Shown here piece by piece: positions 45,735 to 56,773 of a stretch of DNA of 64,000 bases. Location of the stretch: NCBI GenBank assembly GCA_030035585.1, contig CM057467.1:66452941-66516940 (forward strand), in the 5' to 3' direction. Below the pieces are notes generated by a model, which was given only the letters and a program-made list of their open reading frames with translations, was not told where the DNA came from and did not search any database. Position 1 is the stretch's first letter, and every line of letters begins with the position of its first letter. The DNA comes from Dugong dugon. Its lineage: Eukaryota; Chordata; Mammalia; Sirenia; Dugongidae. The translations under genes and the position numbers were made by a program.

Positions 45735-46260
45735 TTTAGGTCCTCAATTTAACAAGATATGTATTGAGTAGCTACCATATACCAGGCATTATGCTAAGTT
45801 CTGGGTATAACATAGTGATGAAAATAGAATTGACCATTACCTTCAAGCCAAGAGGAAAGATACACATTCGCCAAATAATAAAAATCACTCAACAGTGGCA
45901 AGGAGAGGTCCATACAGCTATGAAAGTATATAATTAAGGGATTAGCCAGACTGGTAGAATCAGGGAAGACTTCCCTGACGAAGTAACAACTGGACTAATA
46001 GTTGAAGGATAAATAGATATGAGGGGAGAGGGGTAAGAGAACATTCCAGGGAGAGGAAATAGCATGTACAAAGGCATTGTCGCAGGAGGGGCACTGGTGT
46101 TAGAAGATACCAAAAGCCAAGTGTCTGGCAACAGAGATCAAGAATGAGCATGGGAAAAGATAAGGTTTGAGATGCCAATGGTGTCAGTCCAAGCAGGGCC
46201 TCATGGGCCCTTGTAAGAATTTTGGTCTCTACCCAAAACTCAATGAGAAATTATTTAAAT
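45735..46260 (-). repeat. L2 LINE 3' region
   Basis: Antisense L2 in the expected order: GTATTGAGTAGCTACCATATACC, GGGAAGACTTCCCTGACG, AACATTCCAGGGAGAGGAAATAGC, CAAAGGCATTGTC and GGCCTCATGGGCCCTTGTAAG. Confidence 0.7.
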
Positions 46261-46269
46261 GTTTAACCA

Positions 46270-47260
46270 CATTTAATGTGATCAACACCATGTTTAAAGA
46301 AGATTAGAGAATAGCCAAGAAAACCGTGAAGGGGCACAAAGATAAAGGACTTATGCTACAAGATTTGAGGACCTAGTAGAAAACTAGAGTATTTAAAAGA
46401 ACGTGATACTAGTGCTAGACAACAGATCAATAAAAGAGAATAGAGAGCTCAGAATCAGATCCACACATTTAGTATCACTGGATTTATGACAAAAATAATG
46501 TTGCAGATTGGTAGAATAAGAATGGTGTTTTCTATAAAAGGTGTTGGGAATTTGATATCATTTAAAAAAAATCTTGACCCTCTACATTTTGCCACATAAA
46601 AATCAACTCTAGACATACTGTAAATCTATATGAATGGTAAGAACAGCTAGAAAAAAACATAGAAAATCTTCATGACCTTGGAGTAGGCAAAACATTTTTG
46701 AATAGTACATAAAAAGTGATAACCATAAAGGAAAACAAACACTGACAAATTGGAAAGCATAAAGATTAAGAACTTCAGTTCTTAAGAAGTGAAAACACAA
46801 ACAACAGAGTGTGAAGAGTTATTTGTAATATCTAAATCTAACAAAGGACTTGTATCAAAAATATATAAAGTATTCTTATAAATCACCAACAAAAATATGG
46901 ACAGCCCAATAGAAAAAAGACTAGAATAGTTTCTTTATAAAAGGTGCTTAACTTTATTAGTCACTAGAGTAATGCAAATTAAAACCTCAAAGCAATATCA
47001 TTTATAATCACCAGAATGACTAAAATGAATAACAGAGAAAATACCAAGTGTTGAAAAGGATATGGAACAAATGTAACTGTTATTCAGTGCTGGTCTAAGT
47101 GTAATTATCTACGACCACTTTGTCAAATGCTTTGTCAGTGTCTACTAAAGCTGGACATATCCTATAACTCAGCAATTCCACCCCTAGGTATATACCAACC
47201 AGAAATGTATACAAAAGACATGTACAAGAATGTTCCTAGCAGCATATTTTAATAGTCTCT
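46270..47260 (+). mobile_element. Old L1 (L1M-type) ORF2 remnant
   Basis: Plus-strand ORF2 C-terminal text without an open frame: GATTTATGACAAAAATAATG, AGTCACTAGAGTAATGCAAATTAAAACC, AGCAATTCCACCCCTAGGTATATACC and AGAATGTTCCTAGCAGCATA. Confidence 0.8.
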
Positions 47261-47820
47261 TACTAGAGACCTCAAGTGGTAAATTGCATTATTGGCCCCA
47301 AATCTTCACCCCTTTCTGTATTCACATTGTGACTTTGCCATGTGACTTAGCAGTTCTGACCAACTCCATGGGTAAAGTATATTTCCCTGGCCCGTGACTG
47401 TGGACTTCTTCAAGTAGTGTTCTTTGGATAATGAAGTGTTAGCAGATATGGCTTGATCAGAGACTTGAAAAGCACTTGTGTGGTTGGGCTTACCCTCTTC
47501 CACCTCTGCCATTGGTGTGACAAGAAAATGTTCCAGCTAGCTCCTTGGGTCAGAGAGGATGAGAGACACATGGACCAAATCACCCAGCAACTCATTGACC
47601 TGGGGCTTAAGCCTTTCTGAACTAATGATGGGGTTGATGTGCTTCTCCCAGCTGCACTAAGGTACCATTTTCCTTGGTTCCATTGAGCAAGACAAGTATC
47701 TCATTCTGTCCATAGCTTCAGTTCGGTTCCCTCACTCTAGGCTGGAAGTACTTCTTGCCAAGAGGCAAGAAGCATTACATGACTGGAAAACACGCATCAA
47801 ATCCTCTCCAGCCTGGTTAA
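47261..47820. other. Probable ancient repeat, unnamed; no gene
   Basis: Text such as GGATAATGAAGTGTTAGCAG, AGACTTGAAAAGCACTTGTG and GAGGATGAGAGACACATGGACC belongs to a mammalian repeat I have seen before but cannot name. Confidence 0.4.
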
Positions 47821-47827
47821 ACCACCA

Positions 47828-48026
47828 GTTGCCATCAAGTTGATTCTTGCCATCATGGTGATCCTGTGTATGTCAGAGTACAACTGTGCTTCATAGAGTT
47901 TTCAATGGCTAATTTTTTAGAAGTAGATCATCAGGACTTTCTTCTGAGGCACCTTTGGGTAGACTCAAACCTCTAATCTTTCTGCTAGCAGCCGAGCACA
48001 TTAACTGTTTGCACTACCCAGGGACT
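47828..48026 (-). mobile_element. AfroSINE (antisense)
   Basis: Older longer subfamily on the minus strand: tail GTTGCCATCAAGTTGATTC, GTGTATGTCAGAGTACAACTGTGC, and the head end GCACATTAACTGTTTGC ACTACCCAGGGACT. Confidence 0.88.
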
Positions 48027-48299
48027 AGGCAGCTAGGTCATCCCCAAAACCTAGCCCTCCTTCCCATAGTTTCCACAAGATCAAGTCCACGGCTTTATAA
48101 GGAAAATATCTCAGGTTTGGAGTCACTTATGTGGAAAAATCTCCAGAGCATCACGTACCAACTGCATTACCTTTGGAGGCTCTCATCACTGTCCTGAACC
48201 TCAGTTTCTCTGAATTAAAAATGAACACAATATTATATAAGTTGTAAGATGCTAGTGGTCCAGGTGGGCAAGGGGTTCCTCACCTTTCCTCAAGTAATG

Positions 48300-48405
48300 A
48301 TTATGCTGCTTTCCACTTTTACATCCATAATATCATCATTTACTTACAACAATCCTAAGAGATAGATACTATTATCTCCACTTTATGAATGAGGAAATTC
48401 AGATC
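48300..48405 (-). repeat. MIR SINE remnant
   Basis: Antisense MIR core: CATTTACTTACAACAATCC, TATTATCTCCACTTTATGAATGAGGAAATTC. Confidence 0.6.
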
Positions 48406-48889
48406 CAAATAGTTTCTATTTTATGTTGAAGACATTTAGAAAATGTAGTATAGTTGGAAGTAGAGAATTCTGTTGAGATGATTAATCCAAGTAAGAGAAA
48501 ATTGTGATCTAGACTAGAGAAGTAGAGAGAAGTGAACAGATTATAAGAACATTTGGAATATAAAACTGGCTGAATTTGTTGATTGATTGGGTATGACTGT
48601 GGTGGAGAGTGTAAGGGAGGAGAATGTGGCTTGGATTCCTTGGCATTTGGAGGTACCACTGAAATTGGGCACTCAGGAGGAGGAACATGTTTAGGGAGGT
48701 AATAAGTTCGTTTTTGGACATGAGGACTGAGAACTGATTGTAGCATGTCCAGACGGAGATGTTTGAAAGACGGATAGATAAGATCTCAATCTCAGGAGAA
48801 ACATCTGGGCTGGAGTTATAGGGTTGGAAGTTGTCCTCATTTAGTTGATCATTAAAGCTACTTCAGAAAATACACCATGAACTCCACTT
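48406..48889. other. No gene recognised
   Basis: Purine-rich text with L2-like style, too diverged to call. Minus-strand open frames at 48399-48746 show no family features. Confidence 0.35.
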
Positions 48890-49050
48890 TAGCTGTATAT
48901 TCTTTAGTAAAGCACTTAACCTTTCTGAACATCAACTTCCTCATCTTTTCAGTGACAAAATTAACATTGCCAAATGAATTCTGATAAGACTACAATGACA
49001 TAGTAGGTGTCAAAGTAATTTGTAAACTTTAAAGTGCAACTTAAGTGGAA
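48890..49050 (+). repeat. MIR SINE remnant
   Basis: AAGCACTTAACCTTTCTGAACATC, AACTTCCTCATC, ATAAGACTACAATGACATAGTAGG. Confidence 0.6.
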
Positions 49051-50219
49051 GAATTATTGGTATCTCTAGTATTAACACTCGGTTAAAGACAATCCTTTGG
49101 TGCCTGCTAAAGTCTCAGCATCCTACATGACTGGAAATTTTTTAAAAATAATATTACTTTGGGCTATTGTAGCATTTTTACAGCCAAATCAGTACAAAGT
49201 ACAGAAAGTTTAAAAAAATTAAGTTGAATGAATAAACTGTACTGTTATCTAAGTAAAAACAAATGTTGTAGGCACGTGTGAGCAATTTATGTTTTTAAGA
49301 TGACTACACTTTTATGTCGAATTGGCCTTTGCTTTCTCTTCATCAATAACCAGGCTGGTGATTGAATAGAAAATATTTTCATTCCTGGACATCTTCATTG
49401 TAAAATATACCCAGAGGTAAATAAAAGACTTGATTTGCTTTTAGGATTATTAGCTAGAAGTCTATTAAGTTTTGGAAGACATCTGCTAAAATAAAAAGTT
49501 TTCACTGTAAAGCCCTTCTTTTTGACATTATTAATGGAGCAAGAGTAGTCTACTAACGTCATTTCTATTTTGTGACAATAAATACATATCTTCAGGTGGG
49601 TTCTCTATAACTGTAAACATGTGTTCCACTCATTTGAAAGTGTGGTATGAAGTCGTTATGATACAATTTCAAAAGTAATTATCATCTCTCTCAGTATATC
49701 ACTCCTATAGGTTGTAGACCTCACTGGGAGCTTAAGATGCAGACTCTGTACCCATACTGGCTCTGTTTGTGCAGCTTAGACCACAATCCATTCATATATG
49801 CAGAGAATCAAAAGGCTTGGAAAGTCAATATCTTCCCTGAATTTAATTCAGTTCTACCTGTGTGTCTGAATAACATTTTTGTGCCATGCCTTGCACTACT
49901 AAAAAAACTACTATGATAAAAATCTCAACTAACAGGATGCTTAATAGGCACAAGTAGGAAAGCACAAAGGATGCTTGGAGACCAGTGAGTGGAGCTCTGT
50001 GATGGGACAGAGATTCTAACTGGGGAGTCCTGCGAAATGACTGGACAGGTAGGTTGGGCGGGAGGAGGGGGTACTGGAGAGCAATGGGAATGAAAAATAG
50101 GCCTGGGTCTAAATGCCTAATAAGAACCTACTAGCTGCATGATCTTGACTAAAGTTATTTATTCTTTGTAAACTCTAATTTCATAATTTAAAAAATGTCC
50201 ATTTTCACCAACCCTATCA
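49051..50219. other. No gene recognised
   Basis: Long single-copy-looking AT-rich stretch, unusually free of recognisable repeats from about 49140 to 49650. No exon candidate. Confidence 0.4.
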
Positions 50220-50275
50220 TATTATCATCATCATCGTCATTATCCTCATTGTCCTTGTCGTCATCATCATCACAG
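50220..50275. repeat. TCA/GTC-type microsatellite
   Basis: Imperfect trinucleotide run: TATCATCATCATCGTCATTAT and CGTCATCATCATCACA. Confidence 0.85.
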
Positions 50276-50388
50276 ATTCAGAGAGAGAATGTAAGTATGA
50301 TATAAAGCCTTGTGCCTGAAACACAGAAGGATGGCAGGTTTTCCTTCCTTCATCTTGAAGGCCAAAACTGAAAGATGTAACCTGTAAT

Positions 50389-50670
50389 GTGCCCGCACTT
50401 ATTCAGCCATGCTTTGAAATGAAGCTTCCTAGTTGTTTGGCAACAGTGAAAGGGAAGTGTGCAGAAGTAGAAGACCATAAAACCCATCCATCTCCAAATT
50501 TATTTTTAGCCCAACCTGATGATCAAAGCACCACAGAGTCAGGTAGTCAGACTAGCCCGAGTAAGACCGTACCAAAGAGCAGCAAAACATGGCAGCAATT
50601 TGGAAAGAAGCATCTTGGACAAATCTTGGGGGAATTTGGAGTGTTTTTCAGGATGGGGAGATGGTTTTGA
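50389..50670 (+). CDS. Unassigned 93-codon open frame, possible exon or retrocopy
   Basis: An open frame in a region with no recognisable repeat. The predicted peptide is hydrophilic in the middle, with serine/threonine-rich text (STTESGSQTSPSKTVPKSSK), and ends in a basic-hydrophobic stretch (KKHLGQILGEFGVFF). The sequence before it (GCCCGCACTTATTCAG, ending about 50405) could be a weak splice acceptor, and the 600 bases after it read like a 3' UTR, with AATAAA near 51167. I do not recognise the protein. Without an alignment it may be a terminal exon, a retrocopy fragment or chance. Confidence 0.2.
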   Translation: MPALIQPCFEMKLPSCLATVKGKCAEVEDHKTHPSPNLFLAQPDDQSTTESGSQTSPSKTVPKSSKTWQQFGKKHLGQILGEFGVFFRMGRWF

Positions 50671-51414
50671 GGGTTTTCGTGTTGTTTCGTTGTTGTTAGC
50701 ATAATTGTTGTTTGTTTTCTTTTTTTGAAAGGAAGTGAAACAAATAGGTTAGAAAAACACACAAACAAAATATATTTGAGTCGTCTTGTGTAAGACCTGG
50801 TGATCGGATTGAAAGCTGCTTCTGGCTTTGGGCACCTTTGATAGTGAGCTGTCTTTCTGGATCTGTCAGTAAGTGTCATTGCTGTTGGTCTCATCTAAAG
50901 TAGGGACAGAGCCCAGTTCCGCCTGCCATGGATTGAAATCACCTGTATGATCTGAGCTGTCCATCTTGTGAGTGTGCCGTGTATTTGTGTGTATGTTTTC
51001 TTTTCCATCTCCCCCAGTCCATTTCTAATACTGAAGGTGAAGTAGGAAGTGATAATGGAATGGCCTTGAGGCCAAAAAAAATGCGGAGTGAGTAACGTTC
51101 AGTAAAATGGACTATGACAGGTATTTCATAAAAGAGGTTTGTGAACAGATGACTTTTTACAAAGAAAATAAACTAACATTGCTTTGTTGTTCAGGTGCCA
51201 AAGTGATTTGCTTTTCTCCGTTCTAGCAGCTTCTGAATGACTTTTTTTCTCCTGCCTACAGTGAAAAATGAGGAAAAGCAGAGGAAAAGATTGCTCTATA
51301 TGATCCATTCAATAAGCGGGCAGACCACTAATTGCTGCTTTCTTATTTTGCTACTTCTATTAATGCTAATGGAAAATAAGTTCTGTTTACTTAAATTCCT
51401 GAAATAATAGTCAT

Positions 51415-51590
51415 AATAACAGCTAATATTTATCGAGCTCTTACTTACATGTCAGTCACATTACTGACTACTTTGTACTTATTGTCTAATTCACACACTA
51501 ACTCTGGAAGGAAACTGGGGCAAAGGGAGGTTAAACAAGCTGCCCAACATTTAGTAGAATAAAGCTGGAACTCAAACTAAGGTCTCTCTG
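51415..51590 (-). repeat. MIR SINE remnant
   Basis: Antisense MIR: AACAGCTAATATTTATCGAGC, AGGAAACTGGGGCAAAGGGAGG, AATAAAGCTGGAACTCAAAC. Confidence 0.8.
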
Positions 51591-51690
51591 GAATTAAAAA
51601 AAAAAATAAAAATGTTCTTTTAAATGTTACTTCATTTCGAATCCCTTACTTTTCCTTTCTGGAGGCACTGTTCTAGGTGTTGATGAAGAA

Positions 51691-52600
51691 TTGTTGTTAG
51701 GTGCCGTCGAATCAGTTCCGACTCATACCAACCCCGTGTACAACAGAAAGAAACACTGCCTGGTCCTGGGCCAACCTTTCAGTTGTTGCTGTGTTTGAGC
51801 CCACTGTTGCAGTCACTGTGTCAATCCATCTTGTTGAGGGTCTTCCGCTTTTTTGCTGACCTTCTACTTTACCAAACATGCTGTACTTCTCCAGGGACTG
51901 GTCCTTCCTAATAACATGTCCAAAGTAAGCGAGATGAAGTTTCACCATCCTTGCTTCCAAGGAGCGTTCTGGCTGTACTTCTTCCAAGACAGACTTGTTT
52001 GTTCTTCTGGCGGTACGTGGCATATTCAATATTCTTCACCAGCGCTATAATTTGAATGCATCCGTTCTTCTCCAGTCTTCCTTATTCATTGTCCAACTTT
52101 TGCGTGCATATGAGGTGACTGAAAATACCATGGCTTGGGTCAGGCACACCTTAGTCCCCAAAGTGACATTTTTGCTTTTTAATACTCTAAAGAGGTCTTT
52201 TGCAGCAGAATTGCCCAATGCAATATGTCGTTTGATTTCTTAACTGCTGTTTCCTTGGGCATTGATTGTGGATTTGAGTAAAATGAAATCCTTGACAACT
52301 TCAATACTTTCTCCATTTATCATGATATTGCTTATTGGTCTAGTTGTGAGAATTTTTGTTTTCTTTATGTTGAGGTGTAATTCATCAGACAATGTTCTGC
52401 TGCTATTCATAAGGTTTTCACTGGCCAATTTTTTTAGAACTGGATTGCCAGGTCCTTCTTCCTAGTCTGTTTTAGTCTGGAAACTCTGCTGAAACCTGTC
52501 CACTATGGGTGACCCTGTTGGTATTTAAAATACCAGGGGCATAGCTTCCAGCATGACAACAACACGTAAGCCACCACAGTATGACAAACTGACAGACAAG
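51691..52600 (-). mobile_element. RTE (BovB-clade) LINE with both ends and a large internal deletion
   Basis: The 5' end is at 52600 (minus) with the RTE 5' leader; the 3' end is at 51691 with the TTGTTGTTAGGTGCC tail. Flanks TGATGAAGAA (51681-51690) and TGGTGAAGAA (52601-52610) match at 9 of 10 positions. A complete RTE of this clade is about 3 kb, so roughly 2 kb is missing at about 52381-52389. Confidence 0.9.
51712..52428 (-). pseudogene. RTE reverse transcriptase C-terminal region, broken
   Basis: Two open pieces. 52428-52240 begins with leader-derived residues and passes into ELHLNIKKTKILTTRPISN and SIEVVKDFILLKSTI, the end of the reverse transcriptase domain. 52029-51712 covers the C-terminal tail with RTARRTNKSVLEEVQPE, LAYFGHVIRKDQSLEKYSM and RPSTRWIDTVTATVGSN, characteristic of BovB-type RTE. 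The endonuclease and the catalytic reverse transcriptase core are absent, and stops separate the two pieces, so no active enzyme can be made. Confidence 0.85.
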
Positions 52601-52974
52601 TGGTGAAGAATACAAAAGGGAAAAAGAGAGATTCTGACCTCAAGAAAGTAATCTCTTATAGGGAAATTGCAACATGAAATGGGTGGTATAGGTATTATTG
52701 CAAATTAGAGGACATGTGCCTGTATAAAGAGGGTAACCAACAGTAGATTAAACACTGGTGCCATTGGGAAATGCAGACCCAAAGTACATATATTTTATGA
52801 TTTGTTTCAAGAGAAGTTAAAATTCCAGATAATTATGTCATATTTCCTATATTAAGAAATTATTATATACATATAAAAAAGGACTGTACAGTTCAAACTA
52901 AATATATCTGTGAATCAGAATTAAACTATGAGTCATCTGGTAACCACATGTGGAAGAGAAAAAGAATATCTCGT
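52601..52974. other. No gene recognised
   Basis: Mixed unique sequence after the RTE target duplication. Confidence 0.4.
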
Positions 52975-53195
52975 GCTTGAAATTAGATTGGCCTGGATTT
53001 TATTCCCACACCACTGCTTATTAGCATTGAGAAATTGGGCAAACTACTTTACATCTTTGAGTGCCAGGTTCTTCATCTGCTAAAATGCAGAGATAATATT
53101 ATTAAACCTGTTAAGTTTATGGGTAGATTAAGTAAGATAAAATATGTAAAACCGTTAATACAAGTTTAGCACGTAGTTGATGTCAATTATTTTTC
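52975..53195 (+). repeat. MIR SINE remnant
   Basis: GCCTGGATTTTATTCCCACACC, AAATTGGGCAAACTACTTTAC, AGGTTCTTCATCTGCTAAAATGC and TTTAGCACGTAGTTGATGTC. Confidence 0.8.
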
Positions 53196-53924
53196 TTTCT
53201 TACCATCCAGCACAGAGGAATACATGATCTGTAAAAGCAAAGCATTATTTTGTTGTGCATATCTAGAATGGCTTACAGAGGAAGGAGCATTTGAAATGGA
53301 CCTCAAAGGAGTAGTATTATTTGAATAGGTGACAATAGGGATAGAACACCTCTTATGGAGATAACAGCTTAAAGAAAATCCAAGTAGTAGGGTTATTTAG
53401 GGAGCTTAACCCTCTTACGTGAATGATATATAGTAGGGTGTAAACTCTTGGCTGGAAATGAGACTTAGAGCATATACTGCAGCCACATTATAGAAGACCT
53501 TAAATGCTAGTGGATGGAGTATGATCATAAATGAGAATGCAATAAATAACAGCTAATTTTTTTTTTTTTTTTTAAATCATGGAGTGGTAAGTTAATCAAG
53601 TTGACTTTAGGAAGATGAATCTTGCAGTACCATATATGATGGATGTTAAGGAAACACCAGCAGTGGGAGGAACAGTCATGAGATGACCCAGCTGGTTTAG
53701 GATATGGTCAGTGGGCTGCATGCAGTTAGTGGGAATGAAGAAGGAAATCTACATAGGAACAATCATAAGATGTTAGTGAGAAAGAATGGAATTCTGTTGT
53801 AATTAGCTATTGACTAGGGGGTTAGGGATTGGGGGGCAGAGGAAAGAATCAGAAAAGGATCAAAGGATCAAATGTGACTTCAGTTCTGGGAAGGCATAAT
53901 AACCAAGGAACTCTGGAATCCAGG
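53196..53924. other. No gene recognised
   Basis: Purine-rich text, possibly old L2 antisense (CATTATAGAAGACCTTAAATGC near 53490). A T tract lies at 53558-53573. Confidence 0.35.
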
Positions 53925-54122
53925 TAGGTTCAAATCCTCATTCATCCCCTTACTGCATGTGTGGTCTAAGGTAATTTATTCCACAATTTGAGTGCCTGTT
54001 TCTTCCTATGTCAAATGAGAATAAACATATCTACCTACAGTATTTTTTTGAGAATTAAATGAAAGGTTGTGTTTAAAAACAGGACATCTGTGGAATACAG
54101 TAGTCTCAATAAATGTTATTCC
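53925..54122 (+). repeat. MIR SINE remnant
   Basis: GTAGGTTCAAATCCTCATTC, TGCCTGTTTCTTCC, GTCAAATGAGAATAAACATATC, GTCTCAATAAATGTTATTCC. Confidence 0.75.
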
Positions 54123-55833
54123 ACAATATCCCCCTTCACATCCAACTAGGTGTTTCGTGGGGCAGGGTATAATTTTCTTTTCCTAGACCCGTTGCCTCCA
54201 TAGAGAGTGCTGGTCTCTTAAATATCATCCAGCTGTGTTCCACTTGCCCCTTTGCAAACCAACAGAGGGCAGCAGGGAGCTGAGGCTGGACTTAACTAAC
54301 CCTGTCCCCTCAACTGATTTCTCAGAGTAGCCTTGCTTTTTGAAGAGTCTAAGTTTATTGTTCTTTTTAAAGCACTCAGGAGTGTGTATGCATTTAATAA
54401 ATAAAATTGATAAGTGAATGGTTTCTTTTTTTTTTTTTTCCTGGGCATTAGACAATGTCACAGAAACATATTCAGAAAGCCAAGAAACCAGGAACCCCAC
54501 GGGAAAATTAGACATGAGAAGATTTCCATAACCTGTGTACTACCCAAATAGGAAATAAGCCTGATTTAAAACCTTGTCCTACAAAGACTTATACTCTGGG
54601 CATAAGAACCCTGATTCTAAATTGTCCTTTAGGTAGAGCTGGTTCAAATTCTCCCTTAGGAAATCTGAAAGGAATTATTTTGTTTCAGGATTATATAAAG
54701 AGTCTCCAAAGACCTGATAATAATGTCTGCATACTGTCACCAGGTGAGTAGATGCAGTTTACAGTAAATATCGCACATGTCCACACACACAAGCACACAC
54801 ACACAAAGAAAACACAACCAACTACCACATACTGAGTGATCTTGTCTTCACTGTCCTCCTGTCTAACAAAGGAATTGGTGAACTCTGTAGCCCAAAGTGT
54901 CTAAGAGAAATGTTACTAACTTGTTCCCGCTCAGAATTCCTTCTTTTATTGCCCTGATTCTAGAAAGTCTCTGAATATTTTATTTATCCTACACATTGTC
55001 TCTCAGTGGGCTTTATTTCTCAAAGTTGGCAAACTAATTACAGAAAATTCTCCATTTCTCTGTCTACAATTCCTCAAACACTGGACTTGAAATACAAAAT
55101 CCTCAGTGATTGCATTTCTCTAGTACTAGCTGCTGCTGTGGCTTCCTGGTTCCTACTTTCTGTGCAATGCTGAGAATCAAGGAGACCCTACCTTTAGTAT
55201 ATGCTCCACAAACATGTTTCCTGCCGCTTCCTGAAGTAGACCTGTCTCTGTGCAGTTGTTTGGCTGGTGGGAGAGATACTGGCATGAAAAAAAAAAATTC
55301 TACGTTGAGTGCTACCTACAAAAGACTTTTCTATTGTAGGTATGTTAATACTTCTCGGATTAGTCTTAGTTTAGTCAATCAAACATTCTCCCCAAATCCC
55401 GCACTCAGGGATTGCATGTCTACTTATGCATAAATTTTACTATAATTCTTTATAGACTTTGGAACCCCTCCTGGCTTAAATGAGGCAAACAAACAAAATG
55501 TCACCTTGCTGTGCATTTGTAATTGCTGAGAATCTGCCATAGGCTTTGGCATATGGCAACTGTCTCTCATCCATTCTCCTGCTTGCCAGCGAGGTGAGAC
55601 ATGAAGGGAACAGTCCCAGGAAAAAGTTTCTCATCTGATCAGACTTCTCTGGAGGGCTGCTCTTCATCTGTTCCTCTGGCTCGATTCATTGGCAATGACC
55701 AAAGGACGGAAAACCTACTTGTCTGCCTCAGGAGCCAAGAGGACAGGGAGAAAGCAACATTTCAAACAGAGCATGAGACCAACTGGCAGAAGGCTTTGCT
55801 TCTCCTCTTTGGGATGCAAGAAATGCCTCGCCA
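54123..55833. other. No gene recognised
   Basis: Single-copy-looking sequence with several short overlapping open frames on both strands (for example 55110-55433 and 55601-55837); none has conserved motifs or clear splice sites. Confidence 0.35.
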
Positions 55834-55847
55834 GTGAACTATACTCA

Positions 55848-55892
55848 AAAACAAAACAAAACAAATAAAACCCGTTGCTGTTGAGTCAATGT
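55848..55892 (-). mobile_element. 45-bp micro-insertion of a SINE/RTE 3' end
   Basis: Minus-strand text ATTGACTCAACAGCAACGGG plus a TTTTG-type tail is the last ~25 bases of AfroSINE. Flanks GTGAACTATACTCA (55834-55847) and GTGAAGTATACTCA (55893-55906) are a 13-of-14 target duplication. Confidence 0.88.
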
Positions 55893-56039
55893 GTGAAGTA
55901 TACTCAGGGCACTACTAAAGCTAAGAGCATTTTTTAAAAAATATTTTTGAACTTTTGAACAATGTTGTAGAGGAGAATGCTTGGATGGAATGTCTCATTG
56001 GGCTTATGATTGTGTTGTTCGTAATAAAAATAATAAAAT

Positions 56040-56200
56040 TTAAAAGTATTGTACGTTTACAAAGTAGCGGCACTCTGCTAAGCATTTCAATTATGGTATC
56101 CCATTTTGTCCTCACAAAAACTTAGTGAACCACAATATCATTCCCAATTTTTAGATGAACAAACTGATAGAGGTTAAATGACTTGCCCAAGCATTTACTC
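56040..56200 (-). repeat. MIR SINE remnant
   Basis: Antisense MIR: GCGGCACTCTGCTAAGCATTTC, TCCTCACAAAAACTTAG, GAGGTTAAATGACTTGCCC. Confidence 0.75.
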
Positions 56201-56289
56201 TTAGACATTATGTATATTTGAACACCTTTCCACCACTCTAGTAGGTGATGAAATGTAGCTGTGAATTGACACAGGAATTCTGTGCAATA

Positions 56290-56425
56290 GTCAGGGCACA
56301 TGCTGCTGTACCCATTTTGCTGATGTGGAAACTGAGACTAAAAATACATGAGTAAGTTGCATAAGATTCCACTGCTAGATAGTCTTGGAGCCGTGTTAAC
56401 ATCAAGTCTTCTGATTTTAAAGGCT
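56290..56425 (-). repeat. MIR SINE remnant
   Basis: TACCCATTTTGCTGATGTGG, AAACTGAGACTAAAAATACATG, AGTAAGTTGCATAAGATTCC. Confidence 0.65.
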
Positions 56426-56440
56426 TTTTTTTTTTTTTTC

Positions 56441-56773
56441 ATTCAGTGGTAGAATTCTTGTCTTCTATGTGGGAAGCTCAAGTACGATTCCCTGCCAGTA
56501 TACCTAAGGCACAGCCACCACCCTTCCATCAGTGGGGGCTTGTGTGTTGCTGTGATGCTAAACAGGTTTCAGTGGAGCTTCCAGACTAAGATGGACTAGG
56601 AAGAAAGGTCTGGCAATCTACTTCTGAAAATCAGCCAGTGAAAACCCTGTGGATCACAATGTCCAATCCACAACTGATCATGGAGATGGTGCAGGACTGG
56701 GCAATGTTTTGTTCTGTTGTCATGGGGTGACCATGAGTTAGGGGCTGACTCGATCGCAGCTGACAGCAACACA
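56441..56773 (+). mobile_element. tRNA-Gly-headed SINE with RTE body and tail, copy 3
   Basis: The head lacks its first bases: ATTCAGTGGTAGAATTCTTG, B box AGTACGATTCC (56481-56491). The body has AACAGGTTTCAGTGGAGCTTCCAGAC and AGCCAGTGAAAACCCTGTGG; the tail has GGTGCAGGACTGGGCAATG and GGCTGACTCGATCGCAGCTG. A T tract precedes it. Confidence 0.9.
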
